Shown here: positions 36,556 to 45,583 of the stretch, piece after piece | Numbering within the stretch: position 1 is the first letter of the stretch | Layout of the letters: each line of letters starts with the position of its first letter | From: DASXVU01 sp963732855 | GTDB lineage: Archaea > Thermoplasmatota > Thermoplasmata > Methanomassiliicoccales > UBA472 | Assembly: GCA_963732855.1 (NCBI GenBank) | Contig: CAVTBB010000003.1 | Location: 248,001-312,000, forward strand | DNA length: 64,000 nt | Direction: 5' to 3' | Notes under the pieces: model-generated | Seen by the model: only the letters and a program-made list of their open reading frames with translations | The model's database searches: none | Told to the model about the DNA's origin: nothing | Translations under genes and position numbers: made by a program

Positions 36556-36944
36556 TGATTATCCTTCTGGCCATCGATGCTCAATCCTTTTCTAGTAAGA
36601 CCGCTAAGTATGCTATCGAATACGCGAAGCGCATGGGCGGAGACCTCCTCATAATGTCGGTCCTAAGCCGCAAGGAGATGGAGGAGAACCCCCGCTTGGT
36701 CAAATTCACACAGATCGTAATGTCCCGCATCAAGACGGAGGCTGGGGACGAGGGAGTAGAGGCCAAAGCCCTTCTTGAAAAAGGGCCGCCGGTGGATACC
36801 ATCCTCATCGAAGCGGATCGAGTCCGGGCAGCCGCGATCATACTGGGCCCTACGACCAAGACCGGATTGGACAAGTTCATGATCGGCAGTGTGTCAGAGG
36901 GTTTGATCAAGGGGGCCAAGTGTCCCGTGATTATTGCCAAATGA
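36555..36944 (+). CDS. Universal stress protein (UspA family)
   Basis: The 129-residue protein is a Usp domain that opens MIILLAIDAQSFSSKTAKYA and ends with the nucleotide-binding signature GPTTKTGLDKFMIGSVSEG and AKCPVIIAK. The first glycine of G-2x-G is a threonine-rich variant, so ATP binding is uncertain. Its ATG overlaps the stop of the sensor kinase, so the two are translationally coupled and it is probably a partner or output of that kinase. Confidence 0.88.
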   Translation: MIILLAIDAQSFSSKTAKYAIEYAKRMGGDLLIMSVLSRKEMEENPRLVKFTQIVMSRIKTEAGDEGVEAKALLEKGPPVDTILIEADRVRAAAIILGPTTKTGLDKFMIGSVSEGLIKGAKCPVIIAK

Positions 36945-37038
36945 GCGCGTAACACATCTGTTCTGCAACGATCGCTATCCGAGATCGCCTGATGATTATC
37001 AGGGTGTCAATTACCGTAATAAGGTTCATCCTCACTAT

Positions 37039-37377
37039 TTAGCGCGTCCTGAAGCCCTGAGCTATCGCAATGGATTTCGTGATCGAAACTGATCGGTATA
37101 GCAAGGAGATCCCGGAGCGACCGAATGGCGAGCAATCGATTGGGATTGGTAACACCATAGGACCTATGGCCTTGACCTGATTCTGTGGGATCTGGGGCGT
37201 TACCTCCATGTTCATGTCGCTCGGGCTGCTCCGTTCGAACCGCGTGATGTAGTTCGTCTCAACCACACTGACCCTGTTGTTCTTGCTGGCCATAAGCGAG
37301 GCCGCGGGTGTGGACATCAAGATCCGGGTGAATGTATAGGATGGCTGACCAAGCACAAAGCCTTCTCTTACCCTCAT
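37039..37377 (-). CDS. Hypothetical protein of about 112 residues
   Basis: From ATG 37377 the minus strand encodes a protein with MRVREGFVLGQPSYTFTRIL, a SKNNRVSVVETNYITRFERS stretch and a proline-rich middle (QIPQNQVKAIGPMVLPIPID). Codon choice (AAC, AAG, ATC, GAC at most positions) fits real archaeal genes in the window, which is the main evidence. The frame extends to 37464 upstream but that part overlaps the divergent Usp gene. I do not recognise a family. Confidence 0.4.
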   Translation of the reverse strand: MRVREGFVLGQPSYTFTRILMSTPAASLMASKNNRVSVVETNYITRFERSSPSDMNMEVTPQIPQNQVKAIGPMVLPIPIDCSPFGRSGISLLYRSVSITKSIAIAQGFRTR

Positions 37378-37458
37378 GAGACACTGCTGGACGAACAGCC
37401 CCGGACATATCACCCAAAATGTATTTTCAAAAGTTATATCGAGGGGCACGGCGATGGC

Positions 37459-37869
37459 TTGCACAGGAAGGTGGGCGTCACGAACATTCTATTGGCAACG
37501 GACGGGAAGGAACACTCAGCCAAAGCCGTCAGGTACGCATTTGACCATGCGAGGGACCATAAGGCAACTCTTTTCGTGGTGTTCGCGGTCAGCCCAAAAG
37601 CGGACGAGGACAAAGAACGGGTCATCAGACAAGGACTGGACGAATTGGACAGGCTCAAAGAGATGGCGTCCAATGAAGGGATCGACATCAAGACCCTTCT
37701 CGAGGCAGGATCGCCATACGATACCATCCTCAAGACATCGGACCGCGTGAACGCAAACGAGATCGTGGTAGGGACCTCGGGGAAAACGGTCATCGACCGG
37801 GTTCTCATTGGTAGCGTCTCCGAATATGTGGTGCGCAACGCACGATGCACGGTCATCGTGGTTAGATGA
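37459..37869 (+). CDS. Universal stress protein (UspA family)
   Basis: The 136-residue protein is a Usp domain: TNILLATDGKEHSAKAVRYA at the start and VVGTSGKTVIDRVLIGSVSE with NARCTVIVVR at the end, which fits the G-2x-G-9x-G-S ATP-binding signature. It is the third Usp gene in the window and faces the 3' end of the Ehr operon. The start could be TTG 37459 or a nearby GTG (GTGGGCGTCACG). Confidence 0.85.
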   Translation: MHRKVGVTNILLATDGKEHSAKAVRYAFDHARDHKATLFVVFAVSPKADEDKERVIRQGLDELDRLKEMASNEGIDIKTLLEAGSPYDTILKTSDRVNANEIVVGTSGKTVIDRVLIGSVSEYVVRNARCTVIVVR

Positions 37870-37889
37870 GCATCCGGACATAGGGGTCC

Positions 37890-38396
37890 TTACAGATTCG
37901 ATGAAAGGCCACTGGCCCCCTTCATTCTAGATTCCATCAGGTCCAGGGCCACCATGATTCCTTGGATTATAGCCTGTGGTCGCGGAGGACAGCCTGGGAT
38001 GAAAACATCCACCGGGATGACCGAGCTGACCCCATGCGAACATGCATAGGTATCGGCGAAAAGACCTCCGCTGATGGCGCACACGCCCATCGCCACAACA
38101 ATCTTCGGGGAAGGTGTGGCGTTATACGTCTGGAGAAGCGCGTGCTCCATGTTCCGAGTCACCGGACCGGTGACCAACAGCATGTCGGCGAACCGGGGAG
38201 ACGCAACGATGTGGACGCCGAACCGCTCGATGTCGTAGATGGAGTTGTTCAGCGCGTTCACTTCCACCTCGCATGCGTTGCAGGAACCGGCATCGACCTC
38301 CCGGATGGCGAGCGATCGACCTAACATCTTCTTGATTTTCTCATCCAGCAACTGCCCTAGGACCTTGATTTCTTGATCACTGCGTTCTTCGGTCAA
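37890..38396 (-). CDS. Ehr complex small subunit, HyfI/NuoB-like
   Basis: This 168-residue iron-sulfur subunit is the NuoB/HyfI homologue that carries the cluster next to the large subunit. The four cysteine ligands are in GSCNACEVEVN, GVCAISGG and FIPGCPPRPQAI. It is the last gene of the operon. The TTG start at 38396 (MTEERSDQEIKVLG) overlaps the end of the ferredoxin-subunit gene by 20 nt; sequence upstream in this frame is only a shadow of that gene. All N2-type ligands are intact although the large subunit has lost its NiFe site. Confidence 0.88.
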   Translation of the reverse strand: MTEERSDQEIKVLGQLLDEKIKKMLGRSLAIREVDAGSCNACEVEVNALNNSIYDIERFGVHIVASPRFADMLLVTGPVTRNMEHALLQTYNATPSPKIVVAMGVCAISGGLFADTYACSHGVSSVIPVDVFIPGCPPRPQAIIQGIMVALDLMESRMKGASGLSSNL

Positions 38397-38715
38397 TCCG
38401 GTACACCACCTTAAGATTCGCGCTGTCCTTAACGGCCAGCTCGAACTTCTTTGACATCTTGATCGCCTGTTCCGGGCAGTACCTGGCACATTCCCCGCAG
38501 AATATGCATTTGCCCACGTCGATGGAGATCGTGCTGTACCCCTCATCGATCGCTCCAGTGGGGCACACCTCGACACAGGTCTTGTCCATCCGGCAAACGT
38601 TGACGTCGACCTCAGGCATACCCATATGACCGTCATATGGCTCGTAGGGTTGGTTCGGATAGTCAACCGTTACCACCCCCTTCTTCATCACTCCCTTGGT
38701 GTACCATTTGAACAT
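38377..38715 (-). CDS. Ehr complex ferredoxin-like subunit, HyfH/NuoI-like
   Basis: The 112-residue subunit carries two [4Fe-4S] sites and relays electrons to the small subunit. The second site is a regular CIFCGECARYCP. The first is C-RM-D-KT-C-VEV-CP: the second cysteine is replaced by aspartate, as in Pyrococcus ferredoxin, which suggests a labile or [3Fe-4S]/[4Fe-4S] interconverting cluster of altered potential. It overlaps the downstream NuoB-like gene and follows the large-subunit gene by 9 bp. Confidence 0.88.
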   Translation of the reverse strand: MFKWYTKGVMKKGVVTVDYPNQPYEPYDGHMGMPEVDVNVCRMDKTCVEVCPTGAIDEGYSTISIDVGKCIFCGECARYCPEQAIKMSKKFELAVKDSANLKVVYRIDRRTQ

Positions 38716-38724
38716 GTTCTTGCC

Positions 38725-40311
38725 TCACAGGTCGTTCCCAGCATAGGAGAGGCTGAGACTCTTGTTCACTAATGGGAAGTCGGGCACTATGTTACCTAGG
38801 ACCGCGAACTCAATCGCCAGCCAGTTACTGAAGGAGGGATCGCGAACCTTGTGACGGAACGGAACACCTTGCCCGGCCATGATCCAGTGCATCGCTTCGC
38901 CGCGGGGTGATTCCACCAGGCTCATCCCCACTTTCTTTTCCTGCACTTCTCCCATCTTCGCCGTGAGATCGGATCCCTTCATCGACTCCAGCGCCTGTTC
39001 GATGATGCTCACCGATTCGTAGATCTCTTCGATCCTGACCTTTGTCCTGGCCAGTATGTCCCCTTCCCTATAGACGGGGACATTGAAGCTCATCCGTTTA
39101 TATGCCGCATAAGGATGGTCCCGCCTTACGTCCCTATCAACACCGCTCCCCCGGGCAGCTGGCCCGACCAGGTCCATGTTCTTTGCGATGTCGAAGGTGA
39201 TCGTCCCGGTAACCTCGACTCGGTCTATCAAGGATGGCATTTCGGTGATCATTTTGACCCATTCTGTAAGATCTAACTTCATCTTTACCACGGTCGATTT
39301 GATCTTGACCGCCTGCTCCTTGTTGATGTCCTTACGCACGCCACCCAAGGTATTGACCGAACGGAGGAATCGGCTGCCGGTGAGCCAGTCATTGAGGTCC
39401 ATCATGCGCTCTTTGAGCACGTAAGCCTGCTGTGCGCCGACGTTGAACGCCGTGTCTAACGCGATACCCCCAAGATCTCCGAGATGATTGTAGATGCGTT
39501 CCATTTCCAGCAACACAGTCCTGATGTTCTCTGCCCTCTCAGGGATCTGAACTTCGGCGATCGATTCTATAGCTTGACAATACGCGGTGGAATGCGCGAA
39601 GCCATTGTCCCCGGAGATCCGCTCGGCCAAGAAAACACCACGGCGGTAGGATGTCGATTCGGATAACTTCTCCACGCCGCGGTGGACGTAGCCCAACCGA
39701 ATCTCAAGATTGATGATCGGTTCTCCCGCCACGCTGAAACGGAAATGCCCCGGTTCAATGACACCAGCATGGACCGGTCCGACAGGGATCACGAACACCC
39801 CTTCACCCTCGACCGGACGGTATGAGTAATCGGTCTTTATACGCTCCACCTTGGACTCGATATCAAAGTCCTTACGGAGCGGATAATAGCCAAGAGGCCA
39901 GTCGTCCCATAGGACTAACGGTCTCGGATCCGGATGACCAACCGCGGTTATCCCGAACATGTCCATGATCTCCCGCTCATACCAATAGGCCGCGAAGACC
40001 TCGGATGTGAGAGTTCGATATGCCGGGAGTGAATCGTCTATTTTTGTGGCCAGCGTTAGGAAAAGGTCCTTCTTGGGCAGAGAGAAGATGGTATAGTGGC
40101 AGAAGCTGGAACTGGATTCCCGTTCGTCAGTGGCATGTTCGGAGATTAGGGTCACATGGTACCGCCGATTCAGGTGAGCCACCATATCAGGAAGTGTGTC
40201 CTTGTTCAAATCGATGCGGAGGTTCCTGCCTTCGAATGACGTCGAGAGCACTCCGATGGCTATGTTAGGGGGCAGGTCCTCGAGTATCTCCATCAAGTAC
40301 TCTTCGCTCAT
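38725..40311 (-). CDS. Ehr complex large subunit, HyfG-like (NuoC-NuoD fusion) without NiFe ligands
   Basis: The 528-residue protein fuses a NuoC-type domain (1-165; YEREIMDMFGI, YYPLRKDF) to a NuoD/hydrogenase-large-subunit domain (170-528). In NiFe hydrogenases two CxxC motifs hold the metal. Here the first reads E230-R-I-S-G-D-N-G-F-A-H240, without cysteine, and the carboxy end NKSLSLSYAGNDL has none either. The whole chain has only C71 and C245. It therefore cannot form a NiFe site and belongs to the Ehr (energy-converting-hydrogenase-related) group. It should couple ferredoxin- or quinone-linked redox to ion transport; the substrate is unknown. Its ATG overlaps the stop of the upstream antiporter-like gene. 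Confidence 0.9.
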   Translation of the reverse strand: MSEEYLMEILEDLPPNIAIGVLSTSFEGRNLRIDLNKDTLPDMVAHLNRRYHVTLISEHATDERESSSSFCHYTIFSLPKKDLFLTLATKIDDSLPAYRTLTSEVFAAYWYEREIMDMFGITAVGHPDPRPLVLWDDWPLGYYPLRKDFDIESKVERIKTDYSYRPVEGEGVFVIPVGPVHAGVIEPGHFRFSVAGEPIINLEIRLGYVHRGVEKLSESTSYRRGVFLAERISGDNGFAHSTAYCQAIESIAEVQIPERAENIRTVLLEMERIYNHLGDLGGIALDTAFNVGAQQAYVLKERMMDLNDWLTGSRFLRSVNTLGGVRKDINKEQAVKIKSTVVKMKLDLTEWVKMITEMPSLIDRVEVTGTITFDIAKNMDLVGPAARGSGVDRDVRRDHPYAAYKRMSFNVPVYREGDILARTKVRIEEIYESVSIIEQALESMKGSDLTAKMGEVQEKKVGMSLVESPRGEAMHWIMAGQGVPFRHKVRDPSFSNWLAIEFAVLGNIVPDFPLVNKSLSLSYAGNDL

Positions 40312-41769
40312 GGGAACACCTGGAACAAAGACGCGATACTGACTAACAGATCATTCAGTTGTGTCGGGATGAACACACCCATCACCAGAATCATTACCAA
40401 TAGTGCTCCCATGGGCAGGAAGCGGGAACGTTCCAGCTCGCCCTTGGACACGCCTTCCGTAGGCTCACCGAACATCATCTTGCTGACGTGGTACATGAAC
40501 GCAGCGAATATCACCGCGAGCAAGAGGATATAGATGCCTACTGCTAGATAGTTGGCCGAAGAAAGGCCTCCAGTGAGTATCGTCACCTCGGAGAGGAATA
40601 TGCTGAACGGCGGGGAGCCGGTGATCGCCAAGGCGCCCGCTATGAACAAAATAGCGGTCGTTGGCATCAAGGTCGCCACGCCCCTGATCTCGAGGATCTC
40701 CCGGGTCTTGAACTTCTGCAATAGGTTACCGGCACCCAGGAACATCAGGCACTTTGTGAGAGCGTGGTTCAGCATATGCAGCAGAGCACCGAATATTCCC
40801 AGGAACCCGCCAATACCGAAACCGAACGCGATAATCCCCATGTGCTCGATTGACGAATAAGCAAGCAGCCGCTTGAAATCCCTGGCCACAATGATGAAAG
40901 ACGCCGCCACGGCCATTGATACCAGGCCGAATATCAGCAATAACATGGAGGAGAATCCGGGTACTGTCACGGAGGTTATCAGGTGGAACCTTAGGATACC
41001 ATACATTGCGCAATTCAGGAGCACCCCTGAAAGGAGGGCGCTAACCGGTGTCGGGGCTTGGGAGTGCGCGTCGGGTAGCCAGGTGTGCATCGGCGCCAGC
41101 CCCACCTTAGTGCCGTAACCCACCATGATCAGGATGAATGATATTTTTAGAAGGGTGGGGTCCAGATGCGCGGCCTCCGCCATCAGCCTGGACCAGTTCA
41201 GCGCATCGGAGGACTCGCCCAGGGCTGCGATCGAAGAAGCGTAAGCGAGTATCGTGCCGAATAACGCTAGCGTTATTCCGACGGAGCAGATTATCAGGTA
41301 CTTCCATGCCGCCTCGACGGCCAGGTCGTTCTCGGTGAAACCGACCAGGAAGGCGGACGCGAGCGTGGTCGCCTCGATGGCGATCCACATGATTCCCAGG
41401 TTATTGCTGACGACCACCATCAGCATGGTGAACATGAAAATGTGGAACAGGATGTAATAATATTTGGCCCGCTCCATCGACAGCTCCCTTTCCTTGAGCT
41501 CATGACCGATGTATGGAATCGAATAGATAGCCGCCATCATGCCGATGAAGATGATGATGAAAAGCATGTAAGCGCTCAGAGAGTCCAGGTACCAGATTCC
41601 ATATTCGATGTTGCCGTTAGTGATCACATCGTAGACCATGTAGCACCCGATTGCGAATAGTGCCACAATACCGGTGGTGGAGGCTACCTCCATCTGACGG
41701 CGGGACTTGGTCGAAAAAAATTAGGAACGCGGTCACGATTGGGATCGCTATCATCAGTTCAAGCATCAT
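40308..41769 (-). CDS. Ehr complex antiporter-like membrane subunit, HyfF/NuoN-like (frameshifted near start)
   Basis: This proton- or sodium-translocating subunit of about 485 residues belongs to the Mrp/NuoLMN family. The TM5 glutamate is in WIAIEATTLASAF, the TM7 lysine in GYGTKVGLAPMHTWLPDAHS, and TPVSALLSGVLLN follows. The main frame begins at 41693, but the true amino end (MMLELMIAIPIVTAFLIF) lies in another frame starting at ATG 41769, which overlaps the HyfE-like stop (TGATG). An extra base in the A7 run at 41716-41722 explains the break. The gene order and overlaps show tight operon coupling. Confidence 0.85.
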
Positions 41770-42428
41770 CAGTCTCTCAGCCTCCGCATGAATGTAGTGT
41801 CGACCGTCTCGAAAGTATGGTTGATCTTGAAGGCGAAGATCCCCATGATTATTGCGGCGACCAGTACATCAAAGAAAATGCCGATCTCGACGATCATCGG
41901 CATGCCATACGTCAACGATATTGCTGCCAGGAATAAACCGTTCTCCATCATCAGGAGCCCTACGATCTCGGTCATCGCCTTGCGTCGGGCGATGATGACG
42001 AAGAACCCGATCAGAACCACCGCCAACGAAATTGCTAGACAGTTCTTTGTGATCACGCTTCCCTGGGCAATGATGGGAGATGCAATATAATACGCGACGA
42101 AGGTAAGCGCACCGCATATCAGGAGAGACCCTGGTATGCTGACCAATGGCTCTACCTCCTTCTTGACCTTGAGGCGGTCCACCGTATAGTTCAGGAACCT
42201 AGGGATGACAATGACCTTCAACACGATTGTCATGATGGCGACGAAATAGATGTGGTCCGCCTTCGTATAATAGGCGACCGCGGCCGCCAGCAACCCGAGC
42301 GCCAAGGAACCGAGGGTATACGCCCGGATGATCTGAGGCATCCTTACCCCTGCCACTAGAACGAATGCGAACAGGAGGATAAGTGCTGCCAGCCCATTTA
42401 TCACGTCGGTTAGGATAATGTCGCTCAT
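41769..42428 (-). CDS. Ehr complex membrane subunit, HyfE-like
   Basis: The 219-residue protein is almost entirely hydrophobic, with about seven membrane segments. The second half resembles NuoK (MTEIVGLLMMENGLFLAAIS, with the membrane-embedded glutamates), as in HyfE. It probably contributes to the ion path next to the HyfF-like subunit. It lies 10 bp after the HyfC-like gene and overlaps the next gene. Confidence 0.85.
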   Translation of the reverse strand: MSDIILTDVINGLAALILLFAFVLVAGVRMPQIIRAYTLGSLALGLLAAAVAYYTKADHIYFVAIMTIVLKVIVIPRFLNYTVDRLKVKKEVEPLVSIPGSLLICGALTFVAYYIASPIIAQGSVITKNCLAISLAVVLIGFFVIIARRKAMTEIVGLLMMENGLFLAAISLTYGMPMIVEIGIFFDVLVAAIIMGIFAFKINHTFETVDTTFMRRLRD

Positions 42429-42438
42429 TTTGTACGCC

Positions 42439-43389
42439 TCATAGGATATAGAATGACATCACCGCCAGCAGGGCCAGAGTGAAAGATACGGTCAACAGGT
42501 TGGGCAGCCGGAACAACCGAAGCTTCGATATGGACGACTCGATAATTGCGATGACCAGTGCCAGGAACAATACCTTGACCATGATCGCGATGAGCCCGCC
42601 CCCGATGCTTAGCACCGACAGGTCATTCGCTATTCCCCAGGGGAAGAACACATTTGACAATATCGAGAAGTACAGGACCAGCCGAGTCATGCTAGACAGT
42701 TCCATTAACCCCAGTTTCTTGCCTGAGTACTCTAGGATCATGCCCTCGTGGATCATCGTGAGCTCCAGGTGAGTGGTCGGGTTGTCTACCGGAACCCGCG
42801 CATTCTCAGCGATCGTGGAGATCATGAAAGCGGCGGAAGCCAGGAATAGGGCAGGTCGCACCAGGTCGATACCCGAGATGGAGAGGGCGCTGGCAATCGT
42901 CCCCAGGCTGGTCGTTCCTGTGATTAGGCCCATGGAGAAGATTGAAAGCAGCATCGTAGGTTCGACGATCGACGCTACCATCATTTCCCTGCTGGAGCCC
43001 ATGCCTCCGAAGGCGCTACCGGCGTCCAACGCCGCCAACGCGGTGAAGAAGCGAATGGTGCCCAACAAATAGACCACAACAATGAGGTCACCGACGAAAC
43101 CGAGCGTCCTGGTGACGAACACCGGCACGAGGAGCGCGGCGATCAGCACCATGGCCATGGAGATGTATGGTGTGACAGAGAATATCCATGAGGCCTCACT
43201 TGAAACGACGGAATCCTTGTGGAAATACTTGGCTATATCATGGTAGGGCTGGAATATGCTTGCACCCCGCCTCGATTGCATATACGCCTTAATCTTCCGG
43301 ATGATTCCTGTGACCAGTGGCGCTATCGCCAGCAGGAACAGGGCCTGCAGGACGCTCAGCACGATGTCGAAGTATATCTGGTCCATCAT
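42439..43389 (-). CDS. Ehr complex membrane subunit, HyfC/NuoH-like
   Basis: The 316-residue protein is the NuoH homologue that anchors the peripheral arm and links redox to the ion-translocating arm. It has about eight membrane helices and the conserved loops RRGASIFQPYHDIAKYFHKD, ARVPVDNPTTHLELTMIHEG and MILEYSGKKL. These glutamate-rich loops form the entrance used by quinone in complex I. It starts 2 nt before the end of the HyfB-like gene. Confidence 0.9.
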   Translation of the reverse strand: MMDQIYFDIVLSVLQALFLLAIAPLVTGIIRKIKAYMQSRRGASIFQPYHDIAKYFHKDSVVSSEASWIFSVTPYISMAMVLIAALLVPVFVTRTLGFVGDLIVVVYLLGTIRFFTALAALDAGSAFGGMGSSREMMVASIVEPTMLLSIFSMGLITGTTSLGTIASALSISGIDLVRPALFLASAAFMISTIAENARVPVDNPTTHLELTMIHEGMILEYSGKKLGLMELSSMTRLVLYFSILSNVFFPWGIANDLSVLSIGGGLIAIMVKVLFLALVIAIIESSISKLRLFRLPNLLTVSFTLALLAVMSFYIL

Positions 43390-43390
43390 A

Positions 43391-45409
43391 TCACCTGAAT
43401 ATGATCAGCAAGAACACGAGCGTCACGAAGATGTAGGCCAAATAGGCCTGGATGCTGCCCGCCTGGATCTTGCTGACCCGGTGCGCCAGGCTGACCATGG
43501 CGGCCACGATCGGACGGTACAAGTATATTTCGAACACTGGCACGACGGTGAAGGCGTATGACACCTTCTTCTTCACATAAGGTGAGGTTGTCGATTCGGT
43601 CCTGACCTCCGGCTTGGGCCGATAGATGTAATTGAAAACTTTGACCAGAGGATTGGAATAAGCGGCCCCGGTATATTGGTTCCGGGCGGTTAGCGGGGTC
43701 CCGCAATCCCATGTGTCACCTACCACGGTCTTACGCTTTCCCCCATAGCGCCTCGTGATCACAATGACCAGAGGAACCATTGTGGCGATTAGAATCGCCA
43801 ATATGAACGGTGACATGGTCGAGAACTGGTCGTTGGTCGGGCTAATGACGAACCCGTTAACGATGGAGGAGGCCGCCGAAGCCCCTACAAGGGGAGCGGT
43901 TACTTCGTCCACATATGGTATGATCGCGAAGGACAAGACGCCCGTGACGATGCACATGAAGGCCGCCATCCCAGAACCGACGAGCATGGACCGAGGTACT
44001 TCTTTGGCGTGTTCGGCGTGCTCACTGCGGGGCTTTGCCAAGAACACAATACCGAAAAGTCTCACGAAACAAACCGCAGCCAGTGCGCCGGTCAATGCCA
44101 ATATCGCAATTGCCACCGGCAGCAGTATCTTGACCGTCATGTCCGGTATCTGGAACGATTGCAGCAGCGACTGGAAGATCAGCCATTCGCTGACGAAACC
44201 ATTGAACGGCGGTATGGCCGAGATGGACAGGGCACCGATGAAGAATATGATCCCGGTCCATTTCATTCTCTTGGCCAGCCCCCCGAGCTTCTCCATATCC
44301 TTGGTGTGAGTGGCGAATAGAATTGACCCCGCACCCATGAAGAGAGCTCCCTTGAAGAAAGCGTGATTCATTACATGGAGCAGTGTAGCGATGAGGGCTA
44401 GACCGGCAAGCAGGTTCAGGTTATATGACTGGAAGACCATCGCCGCGCCGAGTCCGATAAGGATGATCCCCACATTCTCGACCGTGGAGTATGCCAGTAC
44501 TCTCTTGATATCGGTCTCCATCAATGCGTACATCACACCGAGTAGCGCGGAGATCGAGGCCACCAGCAATACCAGCAGACCCCACCAGGTATCGGTGACG
44601 CCGAGAAAATCAAAGAAAGTACGGATCATCATGAACACGGCGGTCTTGACCATGACACCTGACATGAGTGCCGAGACGTTCGAGGGCGCGGCGGGATGGG
44701 CATAGGGTAGCCATACGTGCAACGGAATAATTCCGGCCTTGGTCCCGAAACCGATGAAGAGCAGTACGAACAACGTGCTCTTGAGGGCGCTCGGCATCGT
44801 TGCCCCTACCCCCGAGAACGCGGAGAAATCGAACGAATGGGCGTATATCCCCATCATGACCAGCGCAACCATGATCAGTGCTGTGCCCAGGTGGGTCATG
44901 ACCACGTAGAGGAGACCAGAGGAAGGGATTCCTTCCTTCCGGTTCTCATACACAACCAGAAGATATGATGTCAATGACATCGCCTCCCAGACGACCAGGA
45001 AGAATATGGCGTTACTGGCCGAGACGACAAAGGCCATGGAAAGCAGGAACAGGTTGAATAGCAGGCCGAGCAGGCCGATACTGTACTTGCCGTCATATTC
45101 TTTCGAGTACCCTATCGAGTAGATCGAAACGGCGAACGACACCATCGAAATGACCAGGAGGAAGAATGCGCTCAAGCGGTCCAGGGCGAAACCGAACTGC
45201 CCAAAGGGAGTTTCAAATGGTAACTGGAGGTTCATCGGTGAGCCGGTCAGAACCAAGATAGCTGTTATCGTCCCGAAGATGGCGGACAGCGCCGCGGCAC
45301 CAAAAGATACGGAGGCACAAGTCCTCTCCCATTGTCTGAGGGCAACGGCGGAGACTGCTCCAACGATACCTGTTACTGTAAGCAGAATAAAGAACAGATC
45401 AGCGTCCAA
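43391..45409 (-). CDS. Ehr complex antiporter-like subunit, HyfB/NuoL-like
   Basis: The 672-residue protein has about 16 membrane helices. The TM5 glutamate is in VVWEAMSLTSYLLV, the TM7 lysine in GFGTKAGIIPLHVWLPYAHP, and the TM8 region ALMSGVMVKTAVF carries the second lysine. It is longer than the HyfF-like subunit and ends with extra helices and a basic loop typical of HyfB. It is the first gene of the Ehr cluster, 174 bp after ccmF; a GGTTAAAGG element in that gap (minus strand) could be a promoter, so the Ehr genes may have their own transcript. Confidence 0.9.
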   Translation of the reverse strand: MDADLFFILLTVTGIVGAVSAVALRQWERTCASVSFGAAALSAIFGTITAILVLTGSPMNLQLPFETPFGQFGFALDRLSAFFLLVISMVSFAVSIYSIGYSKEYDGKYSIGLLGLLFNLFLLSMAFVVSASNAIFFLVVWEAMSLTSYLLVVYENRKEGIPSSGLLYVVMTHLGTALIMVALVMMGIYAHSFDFSAFSGVGATMPSALKSTLFVLLFIGFGTKAGIIPLHVWLPYAHPAAPSNVSALMSGVMVKTAVFMMIRTFFDFLGVTDTWWGLLVLLVASISALLGVMYALMETDIKRVLAYSTVENVGIILIGLGAAMVFQSYNLNLLAGLALIATLLHVMNHAFFKGALFMGAGSILFATHTKDMEKLGGLAKRMKWTGIIFFIGALSISAIPPFNGFVSEWLIFQSLLQSFQIPDMTVKILLPVAIAILALTGALAAVCFVRLFGIVFLAKPRSEHAEHAKEVPRSMLVGSGMAAFMCIVTGVLSFAIIPYVDEVTAPLVGASAASSIVNGFVISPTNDQFSTMSPFILAILIATMVPLVIVITRRYGGKRKTVVGDTWDCGTPLTARNQYTGAAYSNPLVKVFNYIYRPKPEVRTESTTSPYVKKKVSYAFTVVPVFEIYLYRPIVAAMVSLAHRVSKIQAGSIQAYLAYIFVTLVFLLIIFR

Positions 45410-45583
45410 AGGATGTCCCCCGTGCTCTTGTCACGATCTTTCGCGGCGCATCCAACGTCCCATTGAAGTTCGTACTCGTTGTGAAGACCTTCTGTGTTTT
45501 GTTGGCAAATCAATACTTGCCTTTAACCTTTCGTCATGAACGGCCCAGGTCGTCCATCCGCTAATGGGTATCCTCCAATACCA

